Assembly: GCA_015680905.1 (NCBI GenBank)
Contig: CM027379.1
Coordinates: forward strand, 102,413,001 to 102,477,000
DNA: 64,000 bases
Reading direction: 5' to 3'
Source of the DNA: Coptis chinensis
Taxonomy: Eukaryota; Streptophyta; Magnoliopsida; Ranunculales; Ranunculaceae
Positions 35,001-47,387 of the stretch are shown here, piece by piece; position 1 is the first letter of the stretch; every line of letters starts with the position of its first letter. The position numbers and the translations under genes are program-made. Under the pieces are notes generated by a model, which did no database searches, was not told the DNA's origin, and was given only the letters and a program-made list of their open reading frames with translations.

Positions 35001-38000
35001 AGCAATGGTACAAAATCTGATATTTAAGTTCTCGAGTGAGCAAGGAAAAGAAGGCTAGGATGCCCTATATCAGAAAGTACCTGTTCACGGAGCTTCTCTT
35101 CGAGTCTGCTAATGTCTTCATTTATCTCTGCATCTTCACTTTGGGTTAAGTCGGGCTGAAAAGATAGAAAATATTAATCAATTTAATGAAAAAAGTATAC
35201 TAAAAAGCAAAATTTGAAGCAAAACACATGTGATGTGGCACTCAAAAGGAAACAACGGCTATCAAGAAATGTCAGTCTAATAAAACAGAGTCCCCATTTC
35301 TCATAATGATCTGTCAGACTGGTTATCGACAGAGAGAGGGAAAGTTGATTTTACCAACTTAATAAGCTAAAAAACAAAAAACAAAACTTTAGGGGTCACT
35401 GCATGCCCAAAACATGCAACTCTGGTAAGGAAACATACCACTGGTTCCGGGAAAATTCCAATACTTTGAACTTCCAGGAGAAGTCTTTCATCGATGGACA
35501 TTTTATTATACTGAGATTGAGTGTAAGCTGTACTATGCATCGGTGCTTGATCTGGTTGGAAGCCATTTAGGGAATGCCCGGAGTTTGCCGTTGGCCCAAC
35601 ATTAGTATCTGTCACGATATCAGCACCTTCCAAATCATTATTTTCCAGCTCATCATGGTATCTTCGAGTGGCTGTTATCCTATAACCATTTGAAGCAGGT
35701 CTTCCAACAGTCTGAATGTTTCCTAATGACCTTTCATTCCAACTATCACATTTCAACTCTACATCTGGCTCAAACCTGCTTCCGTAAACATCAAATTTGA
35801 AATCTTCTTCTTCTTCTTCTTCACTACCGCAAAACCCTTCATTCCCTTCCTCTACAATAAGTGCTGACAACAGTCTTTCACAAAAAGAAATCCCACCACA
35901 AACCTTTTTCGCTGGTACTATATGCTCCGGAAAATGTTCAAGTTCACCATTATTTGTTACATTGGTGAAATCCCCATCGCCATTACAATCAATCATCCCA
36001 AATCCATCAGGGACCTTACTGGATTCATCTCCACAAGTAGGGCCGCTGCTTGGTGTCAAGAAATTAAAACCAAGATCCCCCTGAGAAGTAAAATAAAAAA
36101 GAAAAGTAGATATATTGGTGTCCACATTTAAATAATATAAAGTGTGTAAAGTAGCTACGGAATTTATTAAACTTGACCGGTAACATGATGCGAAAACTTG
36201 TAGCCAGTGAATTATAGGCAGTTAAGAATCTTCAGGAATTAATTAAACAATGCAGTGATACTACAATACATTTTCAGCATCCAAAACTGCTTCCAAGTTT
36301 TAGAAGAGTTGCTTATCACAGATCTTTTGTTTGATTGTTAAAAACAATTTATTAAGTCATGCCAGTCAAAAACCCTTGGCAAGAGTAATTGGACCCTTCA
36401 CAATATCCGGAGCCTAAAATATAAAGAGTTAAAAGGAAAAAATAATGACCTGTTGTTGCTTCAGATGGGCTATGTCTTCAGCGGAGACAAATCCGAAAAT
36501 AGGTTCCATTTGTCTCCAGAATGTGCTGGAGCATGCATGACCTAGGGTGAGAACTACAACAATCAGTCCAACCCAACAAAATGCCTTCAAAACTAGACAG
36601 TCACTGAAATCTCAATTAAACTAAACATCAAAAGAAAAAGATTAAATATACCAGAATTTACAGCTGCGTTTGCAGCAGCCAATAGCTCTTTATGCCCATC
36701 ATCTAATTCTCCTAATGAATAATCAGAAACTGAAGAATGATTGACCAAAAAAAGAATAGAAAGTGAAGAATGAAATAAATGACAGAATGACCAAAGTGAA
36801 GAATGAAATAAATGACAGAATGGCCAAAGTGCAGGGAAATCTAACACAAAGACATTTAGCAATTGACTTCTGGAAAATACCATGAAAATCTGGGGCTCCA
36901 GCATTGACTGAATGCCTCGGGCGTGTTATCGCCTTGCGGTCCGAAAGCTTCTTAGTTGGTGGACGGCCTGTTTTACTGAGCCAAACAACTAAAAAAGTAA
37001 GAGATGACTACAGAATAATCTTTTTTATCAGTTGTAACAGAATAGATAAGATTATATTTAATAAAAGTCTATGAGTAGGAGAACCTTTAACTATTGCAAG
37101 GAAAGAGATCTCACCTTTCAATCTTATCAAGACCAAGTCTTGAACTTCTAAGCTGTTTTGCTGTGCCTGCATTGCCTCGCTTCTCAAGTGACGTAGGATT
37201 GCCAGACCTTGTACCAGTAAATCCCCTCAACGTCCTACCTTGTCTCCGAACGCCATCTTTATGTCCAAGCTCTTCATCAGGCACCTTATTCTTTCTTGAT
37301 GGCAAAGCCTGAGTTGCAACCTTTTCAACATTCTGTCCACCTCTCTCACCCATCTCATTAGACTTTTTAATCCTATCCTTGGACTTGATTTCAGCAGCTC
37401 CAGACTCCTCACTTTCTGATAAGGTAGCTGGAGAAAATTGGTCACCCTTTAATTTAACTTGCTGGAGAGCACTACCAATGGAGCGCCTTTGGAGTCCCAT
37501 ATCATTGCCCAGAACATTTGATGTTATATCCAAACTTGGTGTTTCATCATGGTTTAAAAGAGGAGAAACAAAATTTGACCTCCGCGCTACACGAGGTATC
37601 TTTTGAGGCCTTTGATTGGCCCATTGTGCTACAGGCGGGGATGACGATCGTGCTGATGGTGTGCGCTTGCGGTTGCTAGCCCCAGCAATAGTATGGAGCT
37701 TGTTTGTATTCTGAGAAAGCTCCCCCTCATCAGCAACTCCTATAGATCGATGAACATTGGCTGATGCCTTAGGTATTGCACCTGGACCTGATCGTGGCCC
37801 CCGAGTAACTGTGTTCACTTTTGTAGTTGAACTGGGGCTAGAGGAACTACTATTTTCGCGAATACTTGACCTAGATTTTAAGGACGAATTAGTCAATGAA
37901 ACAATTAAAGATGGACAAGGAAGGGAAGTTGAAATGGTGAAAGTGTAAATTCCTAACAACATAACCATAAATGCAGGTCTAACAATAAAATTGTTGAAGG

Positions 38001-40417
38001 GTGTTCCTCATACCTATTAACTGCTTTCACATTGACCCTTTCCTTGTCTGAACCAACAAGATGATCTCTTCTATCATTGAGATGAGAGCCATTATCCTGG
38101 TCATTCTTAGGTGCTGAACGCATGCCAAGGCCGGTTTTGGGAGAAGTTACGTCTACTTTTCCAACTCCAAGCACTCCATTTGATGGTCCTGATCTGTAAA
38201 CCATTTTGTTTAGAAACTGATCACTAGCTTACAAGGGTAACATTATGAGGAAATATTTTAAGTGAAGAAGAATTCCACTTATGGGAAGTTTACATTAAGA
38301 ATCTTCCAAGTACAGAACACAGTTTAAATGAACAAGAGAAGATGGTCTCACACAATCAAGAGAAAAAATGCTGATATTTATTATGGACAAGATACTAACC
38401 AACTCTTTTAAGGGCATTATTTAGAAGAAAAAACACACACGCACACACACCCCACTTTTGAGGGGAAACTAACTGAAACTAAAGATACAAAGATGAAATC
38501 CAGCTACCAATTGGTAATAAACACATAAGATTTTTCTTCAACAAACTTGAATATAAATGAAAATTTTGAAACATGATACCACGTATAATAGCCCTTTTTT
38601 CTGCTGAAAGGTGGAAGTTATCAACCAGGGAGTGTATAACAGTCATACGCTTACAGAAGTACAAAAACACACACCTGAATCCATGAGCATTGCTTGACCT
38701 CGACCGAATATCAGTAGCAAGCCTTTGCTGCATGTCCCGTTTGGCTTCTTGATCACTATCAGGTCTGCTTAAAACTGTACATGTAAGAAATTCTGACTTG
38801 ATCCCAGAACGTTTCTTTTTCATTCTTGACTTTTCCCAACCATCTATACCATTAGAAAATTTTTGATCCTTTTCTTCAGATTGAACAGCTTTTCCAAGTA
38901 TTTCTCTATCCCTTTCCATGGTCCCAGGTGGTCTAGCATGAGCACGCACATCCATCTGGTTAAATCAGAAACAGATAATACAACAAAACCTTTAGGAAGA
39001 TAAAATACTTGCATGTAAACCAAAAAGAAAGAACTCGCATAGATCATGAGCAAGTCCTGGATATTGCACGAAGAATAAATAAGGCACTTATACTTTGAAC
39101 TCCAAAGAAACTGGATAAAATGTTCTAATTTAGTGACTCAGCACACTACTGTATCTATCAAATAATGATTGTGAAAGATGAAAACACACGCGTAAAATAC
39201 GCATTATTGCATTTAAGCAACAACTAATTCCAGAACACGACTCAGAAGTAAATAGCTATCAACTTATTGTCTGAGAAAAAATGCTTCTTGAGCACGTATA
39301 GTCTTTTGAAAAGGTAGTGTCATATTACTTCAACATTGAGGATAATATATTGATAGGAATGAAATTTGAAAATTTGAAAATCTTCAGCAGTAAATAAAAT
39401 CACATAATTAAAATTATATTTCATTGATAAAAGTATAAAACAGAAACCTCTCATCAGCCCATGTCAGGTATACATACTAAAAATTCTACTGCAGATTTCT
39501 ATTTGAAAAGAATGCATGTTCTTAAGGTAATAATGCAAATATAAGCAATAATAAATGCAGAACATATAAGCAGACACATAGATAAAGGAAGGAAAGATAA
39601 TACTATAATACCTGTACATCCATCAAAGAGGTACGCGTGCGTTTGCTAGGAACTACATTCTTAGTCTTTTCTTCCAACTTCGGTGTCTCAGTTTCGAAAG
39701 CACTTGTTTGACTCTGGGTTGCCACCTTTGCTATGCCTCCTCCATTGACGGTACGGTCGACTAATAATGATGAGTTTGGACGGTCACTTGGTGGGAGATC
39801 AGATCGAGATCGCTTCCTCGTCAGGAAGTTTGGAAAACACTTATCTAATTTTGATGTCGTTTCATTCAAGATTTTCACCCGATCCCTGTCAAGTCAGACA
39901 ATTATCCGAATGTCAAGGTTTCTATTTTTTTTAGTAGCTAAAAAGAAGATGGTTTGGCCGGATAAAGTTGATAGACAGATAACATGTCTAAAATTCTATC
40001 TCAATAATACCTTGCCCTGACAGAGTTGTCATGAAGACTGGCCTTAACCCGTTTAAGCTCCTCCAGCGAGGACACAGATAGCTTGTTATTTAAAGATCCA
40101 GACACGAGATCGCCCGGTGAGTTTCCAAGAGTAGAAGTCATGACTCGATTAAGATCCCCTTGCCGAGGGAACTTGTGACCCGCAGCCAACAGTTTGGTGT
40201 CAAATGGCAAACCATGGAAAAAATTCGATACATCTCCATGTGATGATGTAGCTGCGCTTCTTGACATGCTAGGATGTGAAGACAGGATCCGGTTATCCAT
40301 TCCCTCGCGGAAACTTCCTGATAGTGAAGCAGCTGTGTAGGCTCCTCTCTGCCCACCAGGGAAATTCGGTCTATCTGGGCTACCAGCAGACAGGTCAAAT
40401 TTGCTACTGGTGGCCAT
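32036..40417 (-). CDS. Large conserved plant nuclear-type protein, function unknown (1332 aa)
   Basis: Fourteen coding exons join in phase to 3999 nt including the stop: 40417-40011, 39885-39612, 38955-38675, 38193-38014, 37870-37115, 36975-36881, 36711-36652, 36541-36450, 36080-35439, 35155-35081, 33783-33713, 33612-33555, 33277-33004 and 32769-32036. The start MATSSKFDLSAGSPDRPNF, the SKTGRPPTKKLSDRKA stretch, CSSTFWRQMEPIFGFVSAED, and the acidic end IPMDDLSELNMMV resemble a plant family to which I recall Arabidopsis At2g19390 and At4g29790 belonging (sometimes labelled serine/arginine repetitive matrix-like). No enzymatic domain is visible. The protein is rich in Ser, Arg and Lys, with basic clusters such as KKKRSG and GKRSERDREGKG that could be nuclear localisation signals, an EEEEEED run, and a short coiled-coil-like segment (INEDISRLEEKLREQ). 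A nuclear role is inferred. The gene looks intact. Confidence 0.92.
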
Positions 40418-43278
40418 GGCATTTATAGCATCAAGCACATTTTCCACAGATTTAAACAATTAAACAATAAATAACAGGCATATCAAACCACTGCATTTAC
40501 AGCCAAATATGGAATCCTAAAAGTGAAAGCATCAGCTACAACAGCCACGCCTGCAAAGAGAAAAGGCAAAGGGAAAACCACAAAAATCAGTTACAACTTA
40601 CAACTGTATTTGGGCAGCTATAGTTCACGTCTGCAATTACTTATATTCCAATATAAAGCAGGAAGACTCGACAGATTTCACAACAAGCTATATGAAACAA
40701 AACACCAGTAATATCCCAACAGTATAAACAACCAAACTGAAACTCAAGTTCCCAGGTTTGTGAAGTAGAATTGCTTTTAAGGAAATAAGTAAATAACATA
40801 TTTAATGTAGATTTTGTTGTTTTCTTATAAAACATGCTATCTCAGCCTTATAAGCAAGCATTTATGCACAGATACGGGGACATGACTCCGAATTTGCCAC
40901 GGACTACAGGTCTCAGATTCAACAATGACCAAACGAAAAAGTGGGATTCCAGAATCTGGAACATTCTATTTTGCAATCTATGAACAATAAAATGTGTGGA
41001 CCACTGATACTTTGTTTCAGTCAAGTGAGTTTGAGCAAATCTATAATGTGCTAAATAAAGTGTGATATATCTCCAATCCATTATGTGAACATATTGTTCC
41101 AAAAAAGAATGTACGAGCCATTATTCATTCCCTTTGCCATAAAACACTAATAAAGGACTAGAAACTAGAACAAAAGAATAACATAAAGAAAACATCTGTT
41201 TCTCAAAGATCTACAAAGAATTTGGACACCCTTCTGATCCCTCACTCTCTTTTTCACTATCTACCGATCCCAAATACAGAATCAAGACTTTGTCTAAATC
41301 TTGTCCGCACGGACAGACTCAAAAACAAAGCCAGATTTCACATGGATCGATGTAACACAGCACGCAAGGTGCGACGTGGTTACCATTGGACTTTTGTTAC
41401 CAAGAATGTGAATGTATATACAATTGGGTATACATGTGAGTTTGTGTGTGCCTGTGGGTTCCATTTTTATGAAGTCCTGGTGAAAGATTATTATCTTTGT
41501 TACTAATATAATTCCAGAAAGTAAGTTGAAAATGATTCAGACACCTAAACTTTGCACATGTCTTGGAGAGCACTCCCTCAAAAAGAATTTAAACCCAACA
41601 AGGTCCTTCAAGAATTGACTCTATTAAAACCCTGGAAGAGGATTCCAAAAGTGGAAATGGCATTCTTGACCATCCATTTTTCCAGAAAATCAAAGGCATT
41701 TGATAGGTTCAGAAAGTAAAGGAATCCAAAAGTAGAGAGCAAGTCAACGTGCATTATGCACATATATATGCAACAGCATCATCATTACAACAAAGTTCCT
41801 AAATGCATATAGCTAAAGAACAAGAGCCAATGCATTATGTGCACACCTAACCTAACAGAAATCACAATCATACTCTTAGACCTAACATAAAATCCAGTAA
41901 GAGAATAGTGTTTGCATGGTCAGAAATTCTTGTTGATAAACTGACATAGAGTGCGTGTCAAAAACAAAGGTGCGCCTACATTGTACTGGTGAAAAACCAA
42001 AGAATCGTTTTCACAAGATGGTGGGAGCACAGATTCATATGTGATGAAACCAAGTCTCTGCTAACATTCACATGATATTATTTGGAAGCATTGACATCCA
42101 ACAGTAGTTGTCGTTCATTAATGATTTCTGAAATTGGAAATAATCTAGAACTTGCTTGGAGAAATTATCTACGAATTTGCATGAGGCAAAGCCATCCATA
42201 AATTCACACATATTGAAAACGGACGCTTTTGATGCATGAAGTTCATCAATAGTATTTTTTGACAACTGAGAAATATGGGGAAAAAGCCAAAAAGGATTCG
42301 GTGTCAAGTAGAGTGAAAAGATTAGAGGTGCTTCTCAACATCGAAGCTGGTGCACTCTTGTTAAACTACTATGAGCCCCTACAGGTGTTTGTTTTTCTAT
42401 TTTGCGAGGTGCAAAAGGAACAAGGATTGAGAGGAGCACGGCAAAATTCACCGGCCATCTCTAGGCAATACTTTGTTTTTATCAGATCTCTAAGGCCTAA
42501 GCAATACTAAAGTGAAAGGAAGTGCAAGGCCTTGCAAAGGCTACCAGACCGTAATCAGCATCTGCTAGGGTTATCTGAAAAAATTTAGAGATACATAAAG
42601 AAACTTGGCTATTCATGTTCCAGGAATCTTCTATATTTGCAGATAAGGAGTTTACATCCATTACAAGAAAAACTCACCTTGCTTTAAGTAACTGAAGAAC
42701 ATTTTGCGCTTAATGTACAGAGAAAAAATTTACACCAACTGTTGATTATGAATCAAACAAGGTTGTACATTCTCGCTAGATCGAAAAAGATAAGTTATAT
42801 ACAAATACATGATCATTATATAAAAGTTGGCATATTGATCTAATCAAGATTCAACTACATCAACACTTACTAACAGTACACTATCCAATTTCATCAGTGT
42901 ACACATCTCCGTGTCGACATTAAACTTAAACCTATCTCAAAGTTTCTTAACTTCCTCAATTTCACTACCTAAACTGAAATAGCTTATCAATACTAACTAG
43001 GGTTTTCCTATTCACTATACCATTCATATAACTAATAAAGTATTGGAAATCAAAAAAAAAAAAAAAAGTAGTGAGCTTGAACTCAAACCTTCAAGACAAC
43101 TTCTATACTAGAATAAAAAACCAATGATCAAACTCCTTCCAACATACCAACTTCAATTACATTCATGTCTTCTTCTTTCTTTGCATGTACAGTTTATAAA
43201 CAAGTACACCAAAATTAAAACTAATAAAGTTGTTAAATTTACTCAAACCAACATTACAACTAAACAGAGAGAACTTAC

Positions 43279-43605
43279 CCAAGATCAAAAAACCTTATAA
43301 TTGATCGCTCCCCAAAGTAGGGTTTATCAAAAATTGAAGAGAGAGAGAGAGAGGGAGAATAAAAAAAAATGAATAAATTTTTAATTATTATTTTGTTTTT
43401 TACTTTTTGGGTTTTTTGGTGAAGAATGAATGAGAAAAAGAGGAACAGTATCAAAGTTGTAATTTTGAGAGAGAGAGAGAGAGATGACTGAGTTGGAATC
43501 GGTTTTTTTTTAAACTCTGTCTCGGACGGTTTAATGTGAAGGATTGTGAGTTGACTCTGGCGGTTTGGTTTTGAACTTTGGATTAGTATAAGCTGGGTCA
43601 GGCGA
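43279..43605 (-). other. Probable 5'-UTR exon of the large nuclear-protein gene
   Basis: A good donor (GTAAGT on the minus strand, 43278-43273) follows a CT-rich leader on the minus strand with two GA/CT microsatellites (about 43339-43356 and 43472-43486). This would place a 2.8-kb intron between the first non-coding exon and the exon with the ATG at 40417, whose likely acceptor is at 40491-40492. Stretches between 40.5 and 43.2 kb show no coding potential, which fits an intron. Confidence 0.55.
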
Positions 43606-43639
43606 ATTATTTTTTGTTTGATTTGAGGAGACAGAAATA

Positions 43640-43677
43640 TATTTATAGAAGAAGTGGATTTTGTAGAGTGACACGTG
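43640..43677 (-). promoter_or_regulatory. TATA box and G-box upstream of the large nuclear-protein gene
   Basis: On the minus strand, CACGTG (43677-43672, context CCACGTGTC) lies about 25 bp upstream of TATAAATA (43647-43640). Transcription would start near 43610. CACGTG with a GTC flank is the core of G-box/ABRE sites bound by bZIP or bHLH factors. Placement relative to the leader exon supports a promoter; factor binding is inference. Confidence 0.55.
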
Positions 43678-43699
43678 GTGATTAAAAGGGGTTAAGGTT

Positions 43700-45215
43700 T
43701 TAATTTTTGGTCTATTTGTGGTTAATTATTAATTTATTGGATAGAGTTTTTGAAAAAAAAATATTATGAATTTTAATGTGGGATATTTTGGTTTTAGATT
43801 TTCTGTTTAAGGATTCTTTTATTTCAAATTTTAAGGAAACTGATTAAATTCCAATTAGTGGAATGAGAGTATATTTGGACAGAATTTTTGTAATCAAAAA
43901 AATGTAAAATGCTATAGTGGATATTCACCTTGCGGATTACAAGTTTATATATACACTATTGGATTTTTATTTCTCTTTATTTTTTTGGATTCGCAAACAT
44001 GTTTTAAATGAGAGGAATAACTCGGACAACTCCATATGCTAATAGAGTTCGAACCACAAATTTTACAAACTAAGCTAAGTGGCATTTGCTACATTATCAA
44101 TTTTGTGTTGAAGTTTGCAACAATTTAGATTCTTTTTGAGAATTTTATATTTGTTGTAAATTAAAACTAATGGCTTTTAAACTAAGATTTTATCTTGTGT
44201 ATAATGATTTGAACAAAATATCTATCTATGTAAAATTATCTAAGTACATTTTATGTAAAATATCTAATTACCTAAACTCTATAAATAAATGACCGAACAC
44301 CAATCACTTTAATATGTTGCCTTTTCACTAGAATAACAAGAGTTGTAATTTATTTGAGCTATGAATGCTTTGAAATTGCATAACAAAATATTGCTAGAAA
44401 TAATGATTTGTCTTCTCAAATGTATGCAATAAGAATACAAATACAACACTCACGGTATTTAAAATAATTAGATTTGGTGTGTTTAAACTTTAAAGTTGGA
44501 TCGGCATCTAATTCTGATAAATTTTAATGGCCTAACTTGATATTCTTTTGATATCCTCATACTGTGATTATTGAAAAAAGAACAAGCTCATATTGATTTT
44601 TTTTTGGTTATTGTTTAGTTTTCAACATTTTGTTGAAATGATCTTATCTCCCTATATTCTGTTGTAGGCATATGAATGATTTTTCATAACAAACTATGCA
44701 AAAATCGGTTTTGTATTGATTATTATTACTACCTAAAAGTTCAAGAATAACGATATAAAGGGAAATATGTCAAGAACTGGTCACAATATAAAACATCTTG
44801 GCTACAATTTATGAAAGTCTAACATGTAGTGAGGAAATACACGATGAACACCATTTCGCATTATGAAATGCACATATCACTTAATGACCATCCGAGCAAA
44901 TATACATAGTTTGAAAAAGTAGCCGATTGATGGAAGTTGTGTGCGTTGAAGGGAAAGTTTGAAAAATGGTTCAATCGTAAAGATGGGTAAAGGGCGTAAA
45001 TGAGTAATGCCAAGCTCGATCGTCCATGTGATACCCAATTTGATTTTCTGGCCAACCCAGGAAGTAATAGAATTAAGTGTGATCTGGCCTCTGGGATTAG
45101 CCATCGCCGTCACCACTTTGGGTTGGTCTGTAATTCTATAGTGGCAATTGGTATTCCTATTTCCTACTCACAATGACTCAGCTAAGAGGGTTTGAAATAT
45201 TGAGGTATACTGTTT
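43700..45215. other. Intergenic sequence left of Helitron 2
   Basis: AT-rich and without a recognisable gene. A 79-codon minus-strand frame (45116-44877) has no known family. The stretch at 43.99-44.1 kb (GAGTTCGAACCAC and what follows) resembles the degenerate tRNA-like text seen in plant SINEs, too weakly to call. Confidence 0.45.
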
Positions 45216-45265
45216 TCTATCTAATAAAAAGCAATGGTGTGGGGCCCGCAGGGCCTCCATCCAAA
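45216..45265 (+). mobile_element. Helitron 2, putative 5' terminus
   Basis: TCTATCTAATAAAAAGCAAT matches the minus-strand 5' end of Helitron 1 (TCTATTATAATAAAACACAA) and starts with TC. The base before it is T rather than the A expected for Helitron insertion, so the flank may have mutated. The helicase remnant begins 550 bp downstream in the same orientation, which supports the assignment. The 3' end was not found. Confidence 0.5.
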
Positions 45266-45507
45266 TTATCATTAATTTTTTTAGTTATGGCGTGGCAAAA
45301 ATAAGCCAATCCCAAAGAAGATGCTTTCTTTCTGCCATAACACTCAGATCTACTGGATCTTATTCTTCAAACAAACTATGTATGCCTATCCTTCTTGCCG
45401 CCGTCACTGTAGTTCTTGCTTAAAGTTAATTTATGACCAAATCTTCAGATGCTTGATAATGGCCTAAAGTTAATTCGTGACCAAGTTAGTGAAGTTACAC
45501 TCTTTAG

Positions 45508-45554
45508 CCAAGGCAATGGAGAGAGTTGACAAGGAGGGTGTTATTACTATTGCT
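45508..45554 (+). pseudogene. Possible captured CPN60 (chaperonin) exon fragment
   Basis: Between an AG acceptor (45506-45507) and a GTAAGT donor (45555) the frame reads AKAMERVDKEGVITIA. This resembles the conserved segment of mitochondrial chaperonin 60 (family form AxAMEKVGKEGVITI). It lies inside Helitron 2, upstream of the helicase and in the same orientation. Only 15-16 residues match, and the flanks show nothing similar, so chance similarity is possible. Helitrons are known to pick up host exon fragments. Confidence 0.35.
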
Positions 45555-45767
45555 GTAAGTTGTTGAAATTAGCCCCATTTCTCTTTCCTTCATCTCTTAA
45601 CTGTTCTCTTAATGATAAAGAATATGATCATCATTAACTGTTCTCTTAATGATTGTTCAAGCACTTGTAAATAAGTGTTGCTATTCTCTTAATGATAAGA
45701 TTATGGTTTATTTCTCTTAAATGAGATTTTCATAGAGTCAAGTAAATCACTAGCTAATTTCCCTCTA

Positions 45768-47387
45768 ATGCCGCTGCCTCTGTTAACTACAAGATGGAAC
45801 TTAGTTGTTGCAAACCGACTCATATGGGACCAGCGACAATTTCAATTTGATCCTCAAAATGCAAAAGCACATGGCAACAGGGTTCTCCTAAATGCAGAGC
45901 AACACTTTTCATATCAAACAGTGATAGATTCCGTTTCCCAAAATCTAGGGAAACTCTTTTTTTTTAATGGAGCAGCAGGAACAAGCAAAACTTTTGTTTA
46001 CAACACAATTGCTGCTACGTGTCGTGCTGAGGGGCATATTGTTATTATGGTCGCTTCATCTGGAATAGCTTCATTACTATTGGCTGGCGGTCGTACTGCT
46101 CACTCGACCTTTCACATCCCACTAGATATTCTTGATACCTCTGTTTGTGGGTTTAGTAAGAATTCAATGCACGCCGAATTATTCAGGGAAGCTAAACTTA
46201 TTATTTGGGATGAAGTCCCAATGCAAAATAAGTTTTGTGTGGAGGCAGTTGATCGCACACTTCGGGATACTCGCGAAATAATAAACCTTTTGGTGGAATA
46301 ACAGGTTGTACTTGGTGGTGACTTCCGACAATGCCTTCCAGATTATACCAAAGGGGTTCGAGAACAGATTGTGCGTGCTTCCTTGCGGTCTTCCTTCCTC
46401 CGGAGTCACATTCATGTTCTAACTCTTGCCCAAAACATGCGATTGGAAAATGGAAACTCTGCAAATATTATGCGTTAAGAAATTTCTTAATGGAGGTACC
46501 AAACTATGTATTTTTCTTTGTACTATTTTGCTTAATATTGATATTCATTTGCATCATTCTTTGTACTATTTTTATTAAGTACTAATATTCATTACTATTT
46601 TCTGGTTAATTAGATAGGAAGTGACCCAAGCGAGACAGTTGAACTACCATCAACAATTCATCGATGTGCAAATCTTCGATCTCTCATTTCTACTACATAT
46701 CCTCGGCTAAATCAACCTACCACAGTTACACCGAATATTTAACCGAAAGACAATTCTATCTGCACGCAATGATGATGTCAATAATATTAATGCAAAGACT
46801 TTTTAGATATGTTCCCGTGAGAAAGTACTCTATTTCTAGCTGCAGACAAGATGGCGTGACGAGGATGCAACGAATCCAAACCCAATATTAATCAATACCC
46901 AAATGAGTACCTAAACTCACTTGATCCAAATTGGTCTACCACCGTTTTGTCTCAACCTAAAAGTCGGTTGTCCTATAATGTTGTTGCGAAATATTGCTCC
47001 CAAAGATGGATTATGCAATGGAACCCGATTGATGGTGGTCTACCGTCGACCTCACGTTCTTTTCGCAAAAGAATTTTGACCGGTGAAAAAGCGGGTAATC
47101 ATGCATTTATTCCAAGAATATCTTTGTCACCGCCGTCTTCTCGATTTTCCTTTTCATATGACAAGAAGACGGTTTCTGTCGTGTTTGCTTATGCAATGAC
47201 TATAAATAAGTCACAAGGACAATCGGTGAAGTATGTGGGGATTGACCTTCGCACTGAAGTTTTCAGCCACGGTCAATTATATGTCGCACTATCAAGGTGC
47301 ACTTCTTCAGACAAAATCAGTATTCTCTTCCCTCCAAATTCGGAAAGTCACACCCCAAACTTTGTTTACCCAGAAGTCTTACTATAA
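45768..47387 (+). pseudogene. Helitron 2 helicase remnant, Rep domain missing
   Basis: PIF1-type Helitron helicase related to helicase 1. The first open frame (to 46301) reads [13 protein letters not shown], then [19 protein letters not shown] with a changed P-loop (GTSKT instead of GTGKT), [20 protein letters not shown] and motif [13 protein letters not shown] frameshift near 46290 is followed by [11 protein letters not shown] in another frame. From 46590 to 46990 the frame is scrambled ([16 protein letters not shown], then RTILSARNDD in another frame). The last part, to 47387, is intact: [36 protein letters not shown] and [12 protein letters not shown]. No Rep nuclease lies between the putative 5' end and the helicase, so this copy is an internal deletion derivative. 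Confidence 0.9.

Noticed and set aside
35797..36084. 95-codon plus-strand frame (and similar frames at 32343-32708 and 37379-37606)
   Set aside because: Antisense shadows of exons of the large nuclear-protein gene; the serine run is the complement of its Glu run.
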